Of a stretch of DNA of 64,000 nucleotides, positions 1 to 10,460 are shown piece by piece (the first letter of the stretch is position 1; each line of letters opens with the position of its first letter). A program made the translations under genes and the position numbers. The notes under the pieces were generated by a model. That model was not told where the DNA came from. It made no database searches and saw only the letters and a list, made by a program, of their open reading frames with translations. The stretch covers positions 1,178,001-1,242,000 of the forward strand of contig JADWOT020000002.1 in the NCBI GenBank assembly GCA_036345935.2. Reading direction: 5' to 3'. The DNA comes from Taenia hydatigena. Its lineage: Eukaryota; Platyhelminthes; Cestoda; Cyclophyllidea; Taeniidae.

Positions 1-506
1 TGTTTTGGAAGGGTCGCAATTATTTATTGTTGGTGATGGCACAAGTGATGTGTAGTGGTTTAGCATCCCAAAGGAAATAATTGAGTGTGCAGGGGCAGGC
101 ATGCCAGGTAAGCAGGCGGCTGGGTGGGAGTGGAGGAAGGAAGGGCTGTGATATACTGCTTGAGTGAACGTGTGGTGCCTTTATGCGTTGATTTTTCAGC
201 ACGCGATACTGTGGCATAACAGAAACGCGATGGCTAGTAGGAGCACCGTCATCAATCAAATGCGTGAGTGAGTGAGAGTAGTTGGCGTTATCGTGCCGAC
301 CACTATGCATTGTCAAAGTATGCACTTGATGGACGTGCTCACAATTCCTCGACGAGCGTGTCGTCTCTCCGCTACAACTCCTCCCTACGAATTGGTAGCA
401 CCATCATCCCGTTGCTGCCAATTAAGTACTAATCGAGCTAAGGCGCTCGTCCACTGAACGAAAGAAAAATGTATTTTAACAAACAAGAATAAGAGTAACA
501 TGTAGG

Positions 507-603
507 TCGCCAAAGAGGCCGAGGAGTCTATCTCAAAGCACTTTAGGCGGATGTTCATGTCAAAGCAGAGAGAGTGGAACAGAATAGGCAGAGTGAGGCG
601 AAA
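507..603 (+). other. Possible exon fragment, one arm of a diverged inverted duplication
   Basis: The plus strand reads AKEAEESISKHFRRMFMSKQ and continues with Arg-rich residues to a stop soon after. The minus strand at about 1405-1505 encodes a clearly related peptide, so two copies face each other across about 800 bp. An AG at 505-506 could be a splice acceptor. The similarity at DNA and peptide level is direct observation. I do not recognise the family, and no flanking exons could be joined. It could be an exon of a duplicated gene or a repeat. Confidence 0.3.
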
Positions 604-817
604 GGAAATTCGCCAGGCGCATCTGGTATGAAGTCTGCCAGATTGCAACAGCGACGGCTGCAGTTGCGGCGGCAAAAGGCGAAATGGAAGGAGCGACACA
701 TCAGCGACAGCCTTCAATGGCATAGCCGAAGGACCAGATGAATGCGAATGGGAGGAATTGGAGGGATGCAGTGTATAATACAAAAAAGGGAGGCAGTGGA
801 AGGCAAATAGCTACTCG

Positions 818-897
818 AGGAAGAAGAAGAAGAAGGAAGGGAGAGAGGGAGGAAACGAGGGAGGAGGAAAGAGAGGGAGGGAGGGTGAGGGAGGTAA
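818..897 (+). repeat. Purine-only low-complexity tract (GAA/GGGA)
   Basis: About 80 bases consist almost only of A and G, as GAA triplets followed by GGGA-type repeats. Open frames crossing it on either strand are Arg/Glu/Gly or Ser/Leu/Pro low-complexity and are not credible genes. Confidence 0.8.
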
Positions 898-1404
898 AGT
901 GTCGAAATGGCGAAAGAAGTGAAGAACGGGGAGATAACACAATGGCGGCGAACGATGGCATTGGCGATGGTAGCAGAGGCACAAATGTCGCCACGCGTCT
1001 TCTTTCGTTTGCCATCAACTTGACGACCGCCTTTGATGACGAAATTGTGTGTCATCCCCTTCTTTAAATCTTTCTACATTCTTCCATACTTCTATTCCTT
1101 GTGCTCGAGCTCCCGCACCTATTCCTCCTTCTTCGTCGAACGGTATTTTGCCTCCTTTTAGCGCAAATGTCGATTGCGCCATCCACACCACCACCTCCTA
1201 CTTCTTTCCACTAAGGCACACATTTGAAAGTTCGGTATTGCCATAAGTCGTGTCTGCGGTGTCAGTGTCTCCTTCCGTTCCTCTCGACCGCCGTTGCTGC
1301 CGCCGCCGTCGCATCGAACAACTTGGAGGCGAGGCGAAAAAAATAAAGTAGCAATTACAATCGGGCGAGGTTCGTATTAGATGATATAGTCGAGTTCTTC
1401 GCCT

Positions 1405-1533
1405 CCTCCTGCTCTGCCTGCTCTTCTTCCACATGAGCATCTGTCTGAAGTGCTTTGTGACAAACAGCTCGTCGACTTCTTTGGCAACCTTCATGACATT
1501 GGCGTTAGTGGAGGCGTGTCTAAAGCCGAGCAT
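1405..1533 (-). other. Possible exon fragment, second arm of the inverted duplication
   Basis: The minus strand reads MLGFRHASTNANVMK followed by AKEVDELFVTKHFRQMLMWK and an Arg-rich stretch. The middle matches the plus-strand peptide at 507-603: a shared AKE start and a KHFR.M.M core, with several identical codons. The ATG at 1533 directly follows a TAG, so it could be a start codon or sit just behind a splice acceptor. Coding capacity is suggested by the conserved peptide, not proven. The family is unknown. Confidence 0.35.
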
Positions 1534-1539
1534 CTACCT

Positions 1540-4500
1540 TTCCTCTTCAGTACCATTCCCGCCATGTCTACAATGGTCCACTTGAGAAAGTTAAGCCAAC
1601 AGAAAGAGAACAAGTAAACACATCCGGCTAACAAACATGGTCGCGGCGGTGTGTTTGAGTGACGCAATCAATTGATGTAATCGATTGCTTCACCGTTTAA
1701 AAGTTGGCGCTGCCTGGTGACTGTACTGTCATCGCGCTGCACTGAGTCAGTAGGTTGGTGGTCACCAATTATTATCATTATCGCTACTAGCACAACTAGA
1801 GCAATGCGCTGCTTTGTGGTGTACATGAGCAATGCGTTGGAAGGGCTTCTACTGTACTGCCGCATCACAATGCCTGCCAATGAGCTGTAAATGTGAGTGA
1901 ATTATAAGTGTTACTTAAATGACTTCAGTAAGGAGTCAATGCTGTTTAGTCTCGTAGGTAGATGGGTGTGATTGTAGGAGTTTTCTAGCTCAACCAATGT
2001 CTGGAGTTTTGGTGAGGATGGAAAGAACCAACACACACATATGGGATTTGGTAGTAAGCTTGCTTTTTGAAATAGTTTCCAGCTCCACTTTTACACCGTA
2101 ACCTCGTTTGTTTGACGAATGCTCGGAAGGCTTCAATGTCGATCTATTCGTCAGGTCTTCTGAAATACTTCAGAATAATCCAAGCCAACTATGGAATTAG
2201 TCTTGATGAGTGTGCTTCTTTCCAACAAAGCTTAGTTCGCATTGCCCTGGTTATACGACCTCTCGCCGGCAGACTTATAATTGTTTGTGTAATGCTCCAG
2301 AAAAGCAGTTCTTTGTGCTTTTTGTACATACCCGCGACCTGCGCTGTTATTACTAATCACCCACACTAGTTCTTCAATACGTTGCCAGTGTCCTCTGTTG
2401 GTGTTGATATTGATGCTGATTGTGTTGATGTTTGACATACAGGCCGTCGGTTTATTAAGGAATCAAATAATGACAACACCGATCGGTGTGGGTGCGACTT
2501 TGAGGAGGCTTTGACAGAAAGCACATTTACTATACGAAGTGCTAGTAGATTTGCCCTTGGTGGGAGACACGTGTAGGCAGATGTGTCGAACCCCCCTCAA
2601 CCTCAAGATTATGCTTTTCCTCAACACCATTTACGGACATTCGCGTTTCCTTACATTCCTTTGATGACGCAGTTCTTTCTTTCTTCATTGCTATGCCAAC
2701 ACTGCAGCTGCCCTTTGTGCTTGTTGTGCCCTTGGCAAAAGGTGCCTTCCACCTCCAAGTGAACACTCCCGACTAATCCTGCATTCAGCTTGCTGCTTTA
2801 TTGCTTTAATATTCGCAACACTAAAATGCTGAAATCTCGTAGACATCTATAAAGTCTTGCTAAGTTTTTAGCGAATCTTGGTGTAACAGACATTCTTACT
2901 TGTTACATCCATTCATTTGCTCAGGTATAAGCATTATAAAACGAAAGAGGACAAAAGCAAGGCATTGTACAAGATTTTTTAGCGTGCTTACCACAATTTT
3001 TGTTGTGTTTGCAAACCTTATATGATAAATATGGATTAAACCAGATACGAAGGCAATTAAGGCTTGCCTACTTTAAAAACCCCATTAAATTCCGCCTTAA
3101 TGACGCAAATATGTAAGTTTCTTGCAGACTTTTTTGAAAATGTACAATGTTACGACAACGCTCTATTTGAATGACTTCAGCAGTTCGGTGACGCAATTCC
3201 TACATTACCGTGGTGTAAAACTAAACTGTCATTGATTGGTCAATTGGGTGGTTAATGGATTGGTTGATTACCGCTGCTACTGATTGGTTGATTGGCTGGT
3301 TGATGGATTACTTGAACCAATTGGAGAGTACGTTTCATCGTCAATGTGACCTTCTGTAAAAGTTCCCGGGACTAGGGAAATGGTTCGTTACTGCCTACTG
3401 TGAGTGGCAGGCGGAAAGATCTTGAAGATACTAAGGCAATAAATGCACCGCGCACCTCACATGCGTCATCTTAACTCCTTGCGTACGCGTGTGTGCGTGA
3501 AATTGTTTAGCTGACTGACTGAATGATTACAAATTGAAATGAGGAATAAAGACTTCTTCATTCATTTATTGTAACCCTTGTTTAGCCAATGGACGCAACA
3601 TTGGTTAGCCCAAACGATCAATTCACTATTGCACACTTTCAGTGTGTGAACTGACTCACGCTCTCTTTGTTTGGATTTGCCCACAAGGCATTGTTGGAGA
3701 TGGATGAAGACCAAACACGATAACACACAACTTTAAAACGCAGAAGAAAAATTTTCTTCTCATGGTGATAGCCAGACCTATCAATGAGGCCGAGGAAAGT
3801 CCTGTTCTTGATAGAAGAGGAAAACTCACAACCTCGCTGGAATTTTTAAGCTCCTGGAGGTGGAGAGGAAAGGAATTGATACGACCTTGACATCTTTCCC
3901 CCAATTCTCCTTCGACGCCTTCAAATGAATTGATTCTGACCAAAGCATAGGGTTGTGGAAGCCTTCCATAAAAGTGAGGCTTCTAGTAAGATATTTATTC
4001 AGCATCCAGCCATCTTGTGTCTATTTCGTATCCATCCACCCTGTATCCATCTTTTCACCCACTCCGAATCAGTCCAGTACCTCCCCACATCAATCATTGG
4101 CTCTTTCAATCGCTTTTTCCGTTCCATCGAACCTCCAGCTTCTCAGTTTAATAGCCACTTCTCCTTAAACTCACACATACGCCCCCACACAGCCCTTTCG
4201 AAGCTTCTCAGATTCAATTTACCTCCAGCTAATCCGCAGTCCAGTCCTACGTCTCCTCAGCCTCACCAATTCCAGCATTCCCCCTCACATCTGTCCACTG
4301 AGCAACTCTTCAGCCTGTCTCCACATCTATCCACGTACTGCCAGAGTTAGACCCTCTCTCCCCCTCCCTTTCTCCCCATTCAGCAGCTCCTCTCCACCCC
4401 AATCAATCTCAAAGCATCTCCCTTGCTTTGTCTTCAATGTGTCATAAGCCTCCCACGAACAGGCGATGTGGAAACCATCCATTTCCTCATTCGTTGCATC

Positions 4501-4785
4501 CATCCACCCGCAGTAAAAATTCCGCCAATCCCCAGTGTCCAGTGCAAAACTTGACGCATGTAAATGACTCAGGGTGGGAAGCCGGTGGGAAAGGGAGGCG
4601 GTGAGTAAAAAAGGGGATGAGAAAGACCCAACGTTCGTGTAAAAGGCTCAGTGTATATTCTAGTAAGATGGATTAGCACGATTAAAAGAGGGCTAATACT
4701 CGAAGCCTGTGCGTGTGTGTGTACAGAAGGGAAGCAGAGGACGGAGCAAGAAACGGAGAGTTCGAGCAATAGATTGAGTACTCAC
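1540..4785. other. Spacer, no gene recognised
   Basis: Short overlapping frames in several phases with no recognisable domain. There is a cluster of ATTGGTTG/GATTGG-type short repeats near 3230-3310 and a pyrimidine-rich Ser/Pro-coding stretch at about 3990-4400. The 3' end of the methyltransferase-like gene at 4786 may lie here, but no convincing phase-2 exon was found. Confidence 0.5.
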
Positions 4786-5840
4786 TCTTTGACTTCGGCG
4801 TCTCCAGAACTTTGCGGAGAGGTGGGAAGTCCCATGAAGTAATAGTAGACGGTCGTCTTCTCGGATAGTCGAAAGTCGGAGAAGCCTGCAGCCCCAAAAT
4901 TCGTCACTACCATCTACGAGTGGAAAATTGAGTGGGAGTGATGAATTCATGGGATAAATAGCCATTCCCAGTCCACATATGACGCATTAGTCGACCCTTC
5001 CGAATCTATGCTCTACACGGTCCTTCACTTAGTTTTAAATCATTGAAACAATCCGTTAATCACACTCACCGCACAGAACTAAAAACTAGACCTCAAGGAC
5101 AAATTCAAAGGACATCAAAGACTCCTACTCACATCCTTCATTCCATCCAACACGAGGATGAACCGGTACCGCTGCTGCAACAGCGGCCATATTGCTCTAT
5201 CCATCAAGGTCGTGTTCGAGAAGCTAAAGACCATCATATCCGCATCCGGCAGACAGGCCACATCGTCTCGTTTACCAAAGCGCCAAGACTTGAACCACAC
5301 AGAAATGTTGTGTACCATGGACCAGTGACGGTCGAATGCACTGAGGAAGGTGGACCAGCCCTCGCTCTGATCGATGGCGTAGTAGACCAGACGGTTGGTG
5401 AAGCCGCGACACCGCGCAAAGGAGAGGAACGCAGCTATGTCGGTACCGGGGCCAACACCAACACTGATTACCCGACTCACGTGGTCTCTAAGGTAGATTT
5501 CAAGATCCGGATGCTCTGGAATGATGCGTTCTACAAGCGCCTACAGGGAGTGGATTTTAAAAAGCCGTCAAGGCCTCATAAAGCTCTTTTCAAAAGGCAT
5601 GGGTGAGCATTGTCAACACCTTGAATTAAATAAAACAGCTAAATTCGCGGTGTGATTGTGGAAATCACACAAAAAATGCATCTCAGGAAAGGGATCCCGC
5701 AACAAAGATGCCTGCTACCAGGAATGAGAACCCCGCTGTACTTCGTCATCGCGCCAATGCATCAAGACTTCGTTACATGTAACCATACGATCCAACAAAC
5801 TCTGATCTTCCTTGACAAAAGGGTGATGCAATTCAGTGTG
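4786..5840 (-). CDS. SAM-dependent methyltransferase-like gene, partial exon set
   Basis: Three minus-strand exons can be joined. The central exon, 5133-5540 (408 nt, phase 0 at both ends), has a TAG acceptor behind a pyrimidine run and a GTGAGT donor. It contains SRVISVGVGPGTDIAAFLSF, which looks like the glycine-rich SAM-binding loop of class I methyltransferases, then LVYYAIDQSEGW, DDVACLPDADMMVFSFS and RFILVLDGMKD. The downstream exon 4786-4913 begins MVVTNFGAAGFSDFRLSEK and runs on to TVYYYFMG, with a GTGAGT donor; it starts in phase 0 and ends in phase 2. A tentative upstream exon, 5742-5840, has the core HPFVKEDQSLLDRMVTCNEV and is also phase 0. Start and stop exons were not found. Substrate is unknown. 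The methyltransferase assignment rests on the G-x-G-P-G-x-D loop and fold-like spacing; the two main exons are much firmer than the third. Confidence 0.6.
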
Positions 5841-8440
5841 CTAATTTTGATATGCAAATATCCACGAGAGATTGTGTTAATTGCCCCAATAGAAAGATTT
5901 GCTTCCTCGCGACTTCGTGGAAGGTTATGCGTTGACTTAGCGTTCAAAGCTGACTGAATGGTTACGATAACTATCATAATGGGTCGCAAGGGCACTACCA
6001 GGGTGGGATTCGTAACTGAAAAGAACCTCATCACTATATGTCACCTCATAAAGGCAGTTGCCATCGTAATCTGTGGAGGTCAGACCGACCTACGGTTTGG
6101 CTCGAAGGCTCGTTGCAGATGGAAAAGAAGGAAAAACTTTAGGCATTTATGTGGACTTCTTGAGTAGCGAGGCAGGAAACCATTCAACATGGACCAGGTT
6201 GGGAGGTAGCTGTCAGAGGAGAAGTAGGACTCTAGGATCTAGACAAATGTTCTCATGTGACTGTCATGAGACTGAAAGAAGGCTTTCCTGAGCCCCGAAC
6301 CCGCTGCAGTCTCCAAAACTGGGTGGCTTCCCCATTCACCAAGCCCAAGAGAATGTACGAGCCAAGGGATTGCATCAAAGCTAGCGAGACGTGCATTGCC
6401 ATGGTTAGGTGAAATTGGGACGAAAAAATTGATTGGTTTTGCTTGTTAAAATGATCGAGAAGTCGAGATGTAAAGCACTAGGTAGAAGGGAATGGATGCC
6501 AGCGTAACCCTGTCCAAATGAAAGACAACCGTTTAGAAAATTCAAAAAAGGAACAGTGAAAAGCTGCAAAGCAGATGATAATAAAAGCATTGACCAGATA
6601 ATATCAGGAACGTCTGTCAGTGAGCAGGCAGAAGGGAACGACGTTATTTAGCCTAGAAATCGGTCTAAAAAAGCCAAGCATTGCAACAACAGACAGAAAA
6701 GAAGACAATAAGGACGGGAAATTAGATCCAAATGTCCTAGAAATGCCAAAAGTACAATGAATTATCGATACTCAGTAAAGTGCATAGGAATTAATTAGGT
6801 CAAAAGGCAAAATTCAGGAGAAATCAGTAACTTTGTTGAGAGATAATTTCGTTTCCCGAAACGTAGAATTCACCATAAAGAGAAACAAGTGCGACAGAGC
6901 AACCCAGAAGTGCAAAAAGTGGGACATTCAACCAAATTCAATGAAGGGAAATGCTAACATCATCACATTCTACGCCACTGAAAAAACGTCGAGCAAGAGG
7001 TGCAAGAGGCTTTGGCACGCAGGCCATGTTGCTCGAGCCCCAAACCCGCAAGCACTATCCGTTTGGCAATTGTTGTCCAGAGTCAAAAGTATGCAACATT
7101 TATCACAACCACGAAAACCACACACCTGACTCATCATCACTGCTTGCCTTTGTCTCGACTCCTGCGTGTGTCGCCTGCGGTGCAGGACGGACTAGTGAAT
7201 CGGTGTGATCAAAACTAGACTGTGATCGTCTACTGGAAAGGAACTGTTCGCTCTCCAAGTACCAAACAAAGTCTAGTGCTGTGGGGTCCATGCCTAGTCG
7301 CACTCCTGCGAGTCAAATCTGTTACGTGGTACTGAATTAGTTTTACTGTGAAATACACACATCCCCGCCCCAATAATTCAAACGAGACTGATTTAAGGTA
7401 ATCAAATGAGAGATAAGCACAAATCGGGCCGAAAGCCTAAATTACTTCACCAACCGCACGACTACCGACCCAATACCGAAAAAAAACAGCGGTCAGGTGC
7501 GCAAAATCGGCGAAGTTAAAGTGTACAGAGTTTTGATCCATATTGCGACATGTTCAACTCACTCAAACTGCTTCAGTTGGTGATTTGAAGAGGGAATTAT
7601 TTGAAAAACAACGACACAAAGTGAAGGGAAGCCTACTCGACTTAGTCGGCAATCCAAACTGCGAGAAACATGTCCCAAAATGTCACGAATTAGACTGAGT
7701 TCGATAAACTGATGTGGATGAGAGACATGCTCCAAGGCCAAATACAAGGATCAAGCCCGCAAGACACCGCAAATATGTTAGTCAACAGAAAGCAGCAATC
7801 TCATCCACGAAATGGGTATGAGAAGGGTAAATACTAACAGTTTTGCATATCACCTCAACCGCTGACAAAGAAGGCCAAATCAAAGCAGAGAGGCAGAAAT
7901 TTTATGCAAGTGAGTCTGTCACAGAAGACGACCACCAGAGGGACCCACAAGTGCATTTCACAAAAATGATAGCAATCATAGAAATAACAACAAGTGTAAT
8001 GAATGGAATATTTTTAGCTTTCAGATGAAGTGCACACGACAGTCGAAGGTTTACACGGTGTGATGAGGGAGGGCTGCTTTTGCATCCTAGCAAAGATTTG
8101 AGACACGTGCACATGATTTATATTATAAGTAGCCCTGAACAATTATGCTTTGAATGACACACTACAAGTGCAAAGTGTAGAAGCGACACGCGTGGCACTG
8201 GAGTGGGTAGACAAAATAAATGGGACGGAGAGAATGTATATAAAAATGTCGACTAAAAGTGGAATAAGCTGGTGCTCTAAATTGCAAAAAACAGATAACG
8301 ACAAATTACCTGCAAAAAGCTTGTAGCACTTCCAAAAAATCGATAGTTCGTGTAAATTGCGCGGAAAATTGGGTTGTCATAGTAAGCCATTAGACACTCT
8401 TTTCTTCTAAATTTGCCTAATAACCAGAAAATGGAGACAT
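5841..8440. other. Spacer, no gene recognised
   Basis: Only short frames without domains or paired splice sites. The N-terminal exons of the methyltransferase-like gene should lie here or beyond, but none was identified. Confidence 0.5.
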
Positions 8441-8728
8441 TTAGGGGATAGTTAACCTACACCACTCCGCATAGAGCCGTTCACCTCTGTGATGATGATC
8501 CGCGGAGAGGATAGAATGGACCTGCTTCCCAATAGGCTCATAAAGATCATTTAGGAGACGAACTTCACGGATAAATTTCAGCTTCCGCTGAGCGCATGTC
8601 TCCCAAGTAAGGCGAGCGTCCTCATCCTGGGCATCTTCGATCTTCTTTTTGGCCAAAAACTCCTCCCACCAGGCCTCTAACTCGGGATCCGTGGCACTGG
8701 GCGGAATCGCACCAGCTACCGAACTCAT
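8441..8728 (-). CDS. Small hydrophilic protein of unknown function, 95 codons
   Basis: The minus-strand frame starts MSSVAGAIPPSATDPELEAW and continues with WEEFLAKKKIEDAQDEDARL and RKLKFIREVRLLNDLYEPIG, ending AEWCRLTIP before a stop. An in-frame stop lies just before the ATG, so this is the start unless the AG in front of it is a splice acceptor. The composition is soluble and helix-prone (many E, K, L, R, W), unlike the low-complexity noise around it. At the end, TGTAG followed by GTTAAC could be a splice donor, so the last four residues may be intron and the protein longer. There is no signal peptide or membrane segment. Family not recognised; judged real from composition and clean start. 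Confidence 0.5.
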   Translation of the reverse strand: MSSVAGAIPPSATDPELEAWWEEFLAKKKIEDAQDEDARLTWETCAQRKLKFIREVRLLNDLYEPIGKQVHSILSADHHHRGERLYAEWCRLTIP

Positions 8729-9191
8729 GAACTATTTAAGTAAAAACTATGCCCAAACGGAATGTTTTTAGTAAATTGTGCGCTATTTTCTAAAAAAACG
8801 GAATGACAATGTAAAGTAGCGAGCATACCCCCTAAGCTGTGGAATCGAACCAAATACTGAAGTGGAGAGCTATCGAAGGCGTTGCCAATTAAAATGATAA
8901 ACTTAAACAATAACGTAGGGGCCATAAATTGCCAATGCAAATTATAGTTAGAGGTCGCGAATTAAGCAGTAACGCTGCAGATAATGTAATAATCAGAAAA
9001 TTGGTTCCCAACTTTTGGGGTTGTTATAAGCATAATGTGAGAGAAATTAATAATCATACCAACACTTGCATATATCGTCCTCACAGATGTTTAAAGTAGG
9101 TATTTTTCCTACGTGCTCCTACTCTTACCTTATTACTATCATGTCTTATGACGGGTTGCATTTAATTTATGGATGGTGCCCATGCCGACTT

Positions 9192-9391
9192 TGTAGCGTC
9201 CCGAGGCTCCCTTGAAGGCAAAAGAAGGCGGAATACTAGGGTAGAATATATTTATATATATATATATATTCACCGGACAGAGGGAAATAGGCTGCTGGCA
9301 TGGTCCGGAGGCCAGCCCACGCAGCTAGGGCAATATGACCACCTCTGTGGCCTTGGCAGAAACCGGCAGTTCTAACAAACAGAGTACTACA
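9192..9391 (-). mobile_element. Solo LTR of a miniature LTR retrotransposon (TRIM-like), copy 1
   Basis: A 200-bp copy bounded by TGTAG and CTACA and flanked by the direct repeat ACTT (9188-9191 and 9392-9395). It contains a (TA)n stretch and is closely similar to the copies at 25698-25861, 37462-37647 and 38177-38348. Strand is assigned from the polypurine tract of the complete element at 37.5-38.3 kb. Ends like these with a short target duplication and no internal region are what LTR-LTR recombination leaves. Open frames crossing it are not genes. Confidence 0.85.
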
Positions 9392-9395
9392 ACTT

Positions 9396-10397
9396 GATGT
9401 AGATAATTGTTTTGTCATCGGCACGTTTCATCGTATGCAGAGGTTGATACTCTGCGCCTCTTGATGCCTCTATTTATAGCCACGTGACTTAGAGCAAAGG
9501 ACTACCGCTATTCCGTTTTTAGCTGAATCAACCTAACTTGAATTGTTGTACTGCGATCGATTTTCTCCCCACTCGGTAAACTACGCACCATTTTTTTAAT
9601 TACTTATGTCTTTTTTTATTTTTGGGAAGCAAACTTGTTGACTCATGCTTCTCTCTGTGAAAAATCTGAGCTTGATTGGCAAGTCGCACTATCCCCTTTG
9701 GGCAGCAGGAGAGTTGGAGGCTGTGACGATGATCCAAAGGCTGTGCTACAGTGCAAAGGTCCAACACGCGAAACCTTAAGTCTCTACCAAGGTCAACAGT
9801 ACATTTCAATTCACTGCAATACCCCTCCGATTCTTGTGAAGATTAGGCAATTCTTCCCAATAAATGGAGACTACCTATGCCACTTATCTACCTTCACATC
9901 CAAAAGATTTGCGTTTTGAGATTGACTTATGAGTCATTTTCCAGCAAAGTTTTCGTTAGGAGTATCACATCATCCATAATGGAGTGACACATTGGGTTCA
10001 TACCCGCTATAATGGCATATCATTCAGCTCTACCCTACAAAACATGGGACCTTTTGGGGGTAATTTAATTATTTTGTAAGTGATTTAAGCAATCTTACAG
10101 ATTGTACATTATTGTGCCATCCATCGCAAACTGAGTTTTACTTCACCCGCAATTTTACTCGCATAGGATTTAAAGTGAGATGTTGTCAAAGTCCTCGCTA
10201 TTCATATCAACCGGTTCTGAAGGTAGGCGACCTTGGAGGTCGCACCTCCGAGCCGCCTTCCTGGTTGAAGTCGGACTGAAACAAACTCCAACAAGGTTCA
10301 CAGCTTGACTGTGCTTGGCTTTAGGTAGTTATATCCACTTGCGTATGACTGTGTGTGCTTACGCCTAGCCAATCGGTGGGATGCGTTACTGTGTGCC
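9396..10397. other. Spacer and upstream region of the otopetrin gene
   Basis: No gene recognised. The distal part is AT-rich; the last 200 bases become more GC-rich toward the TATA-like box. Confidence 0.5.
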
Positions 10398-10405
10398 TAT
10401 AAAAG
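10398..10405 (+). promoter_or_regulatory. TATA box (TATAAAAG) of the otopetrin gene
   Basis: TATAAAAG lies 56 bp before the otopetrin ATG at 10461, placing a start site around 10428-10435. A pyrimidine-rich TTGCCTTCCAG ends shortly before the ATG and resembles a splice acceptor. Because flatworms trans-splice leaders, it could be a spliced-leader acceptor instead of a cap-proximal 5' UTR. Confidence 0.5.
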
Positions 10406-10460
10406 AAGCTCAAGCCACGTTCTACACTAAGTTTGCCTTCCAGGCTCACTAATTTGGAAT

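Noticed and set aside
5043..5606. 187-codon plus-strand frame
   Set aside because: It is the complement of the methyltransferase-like exon 5133-5540, which has conserved motifs and splice sites.
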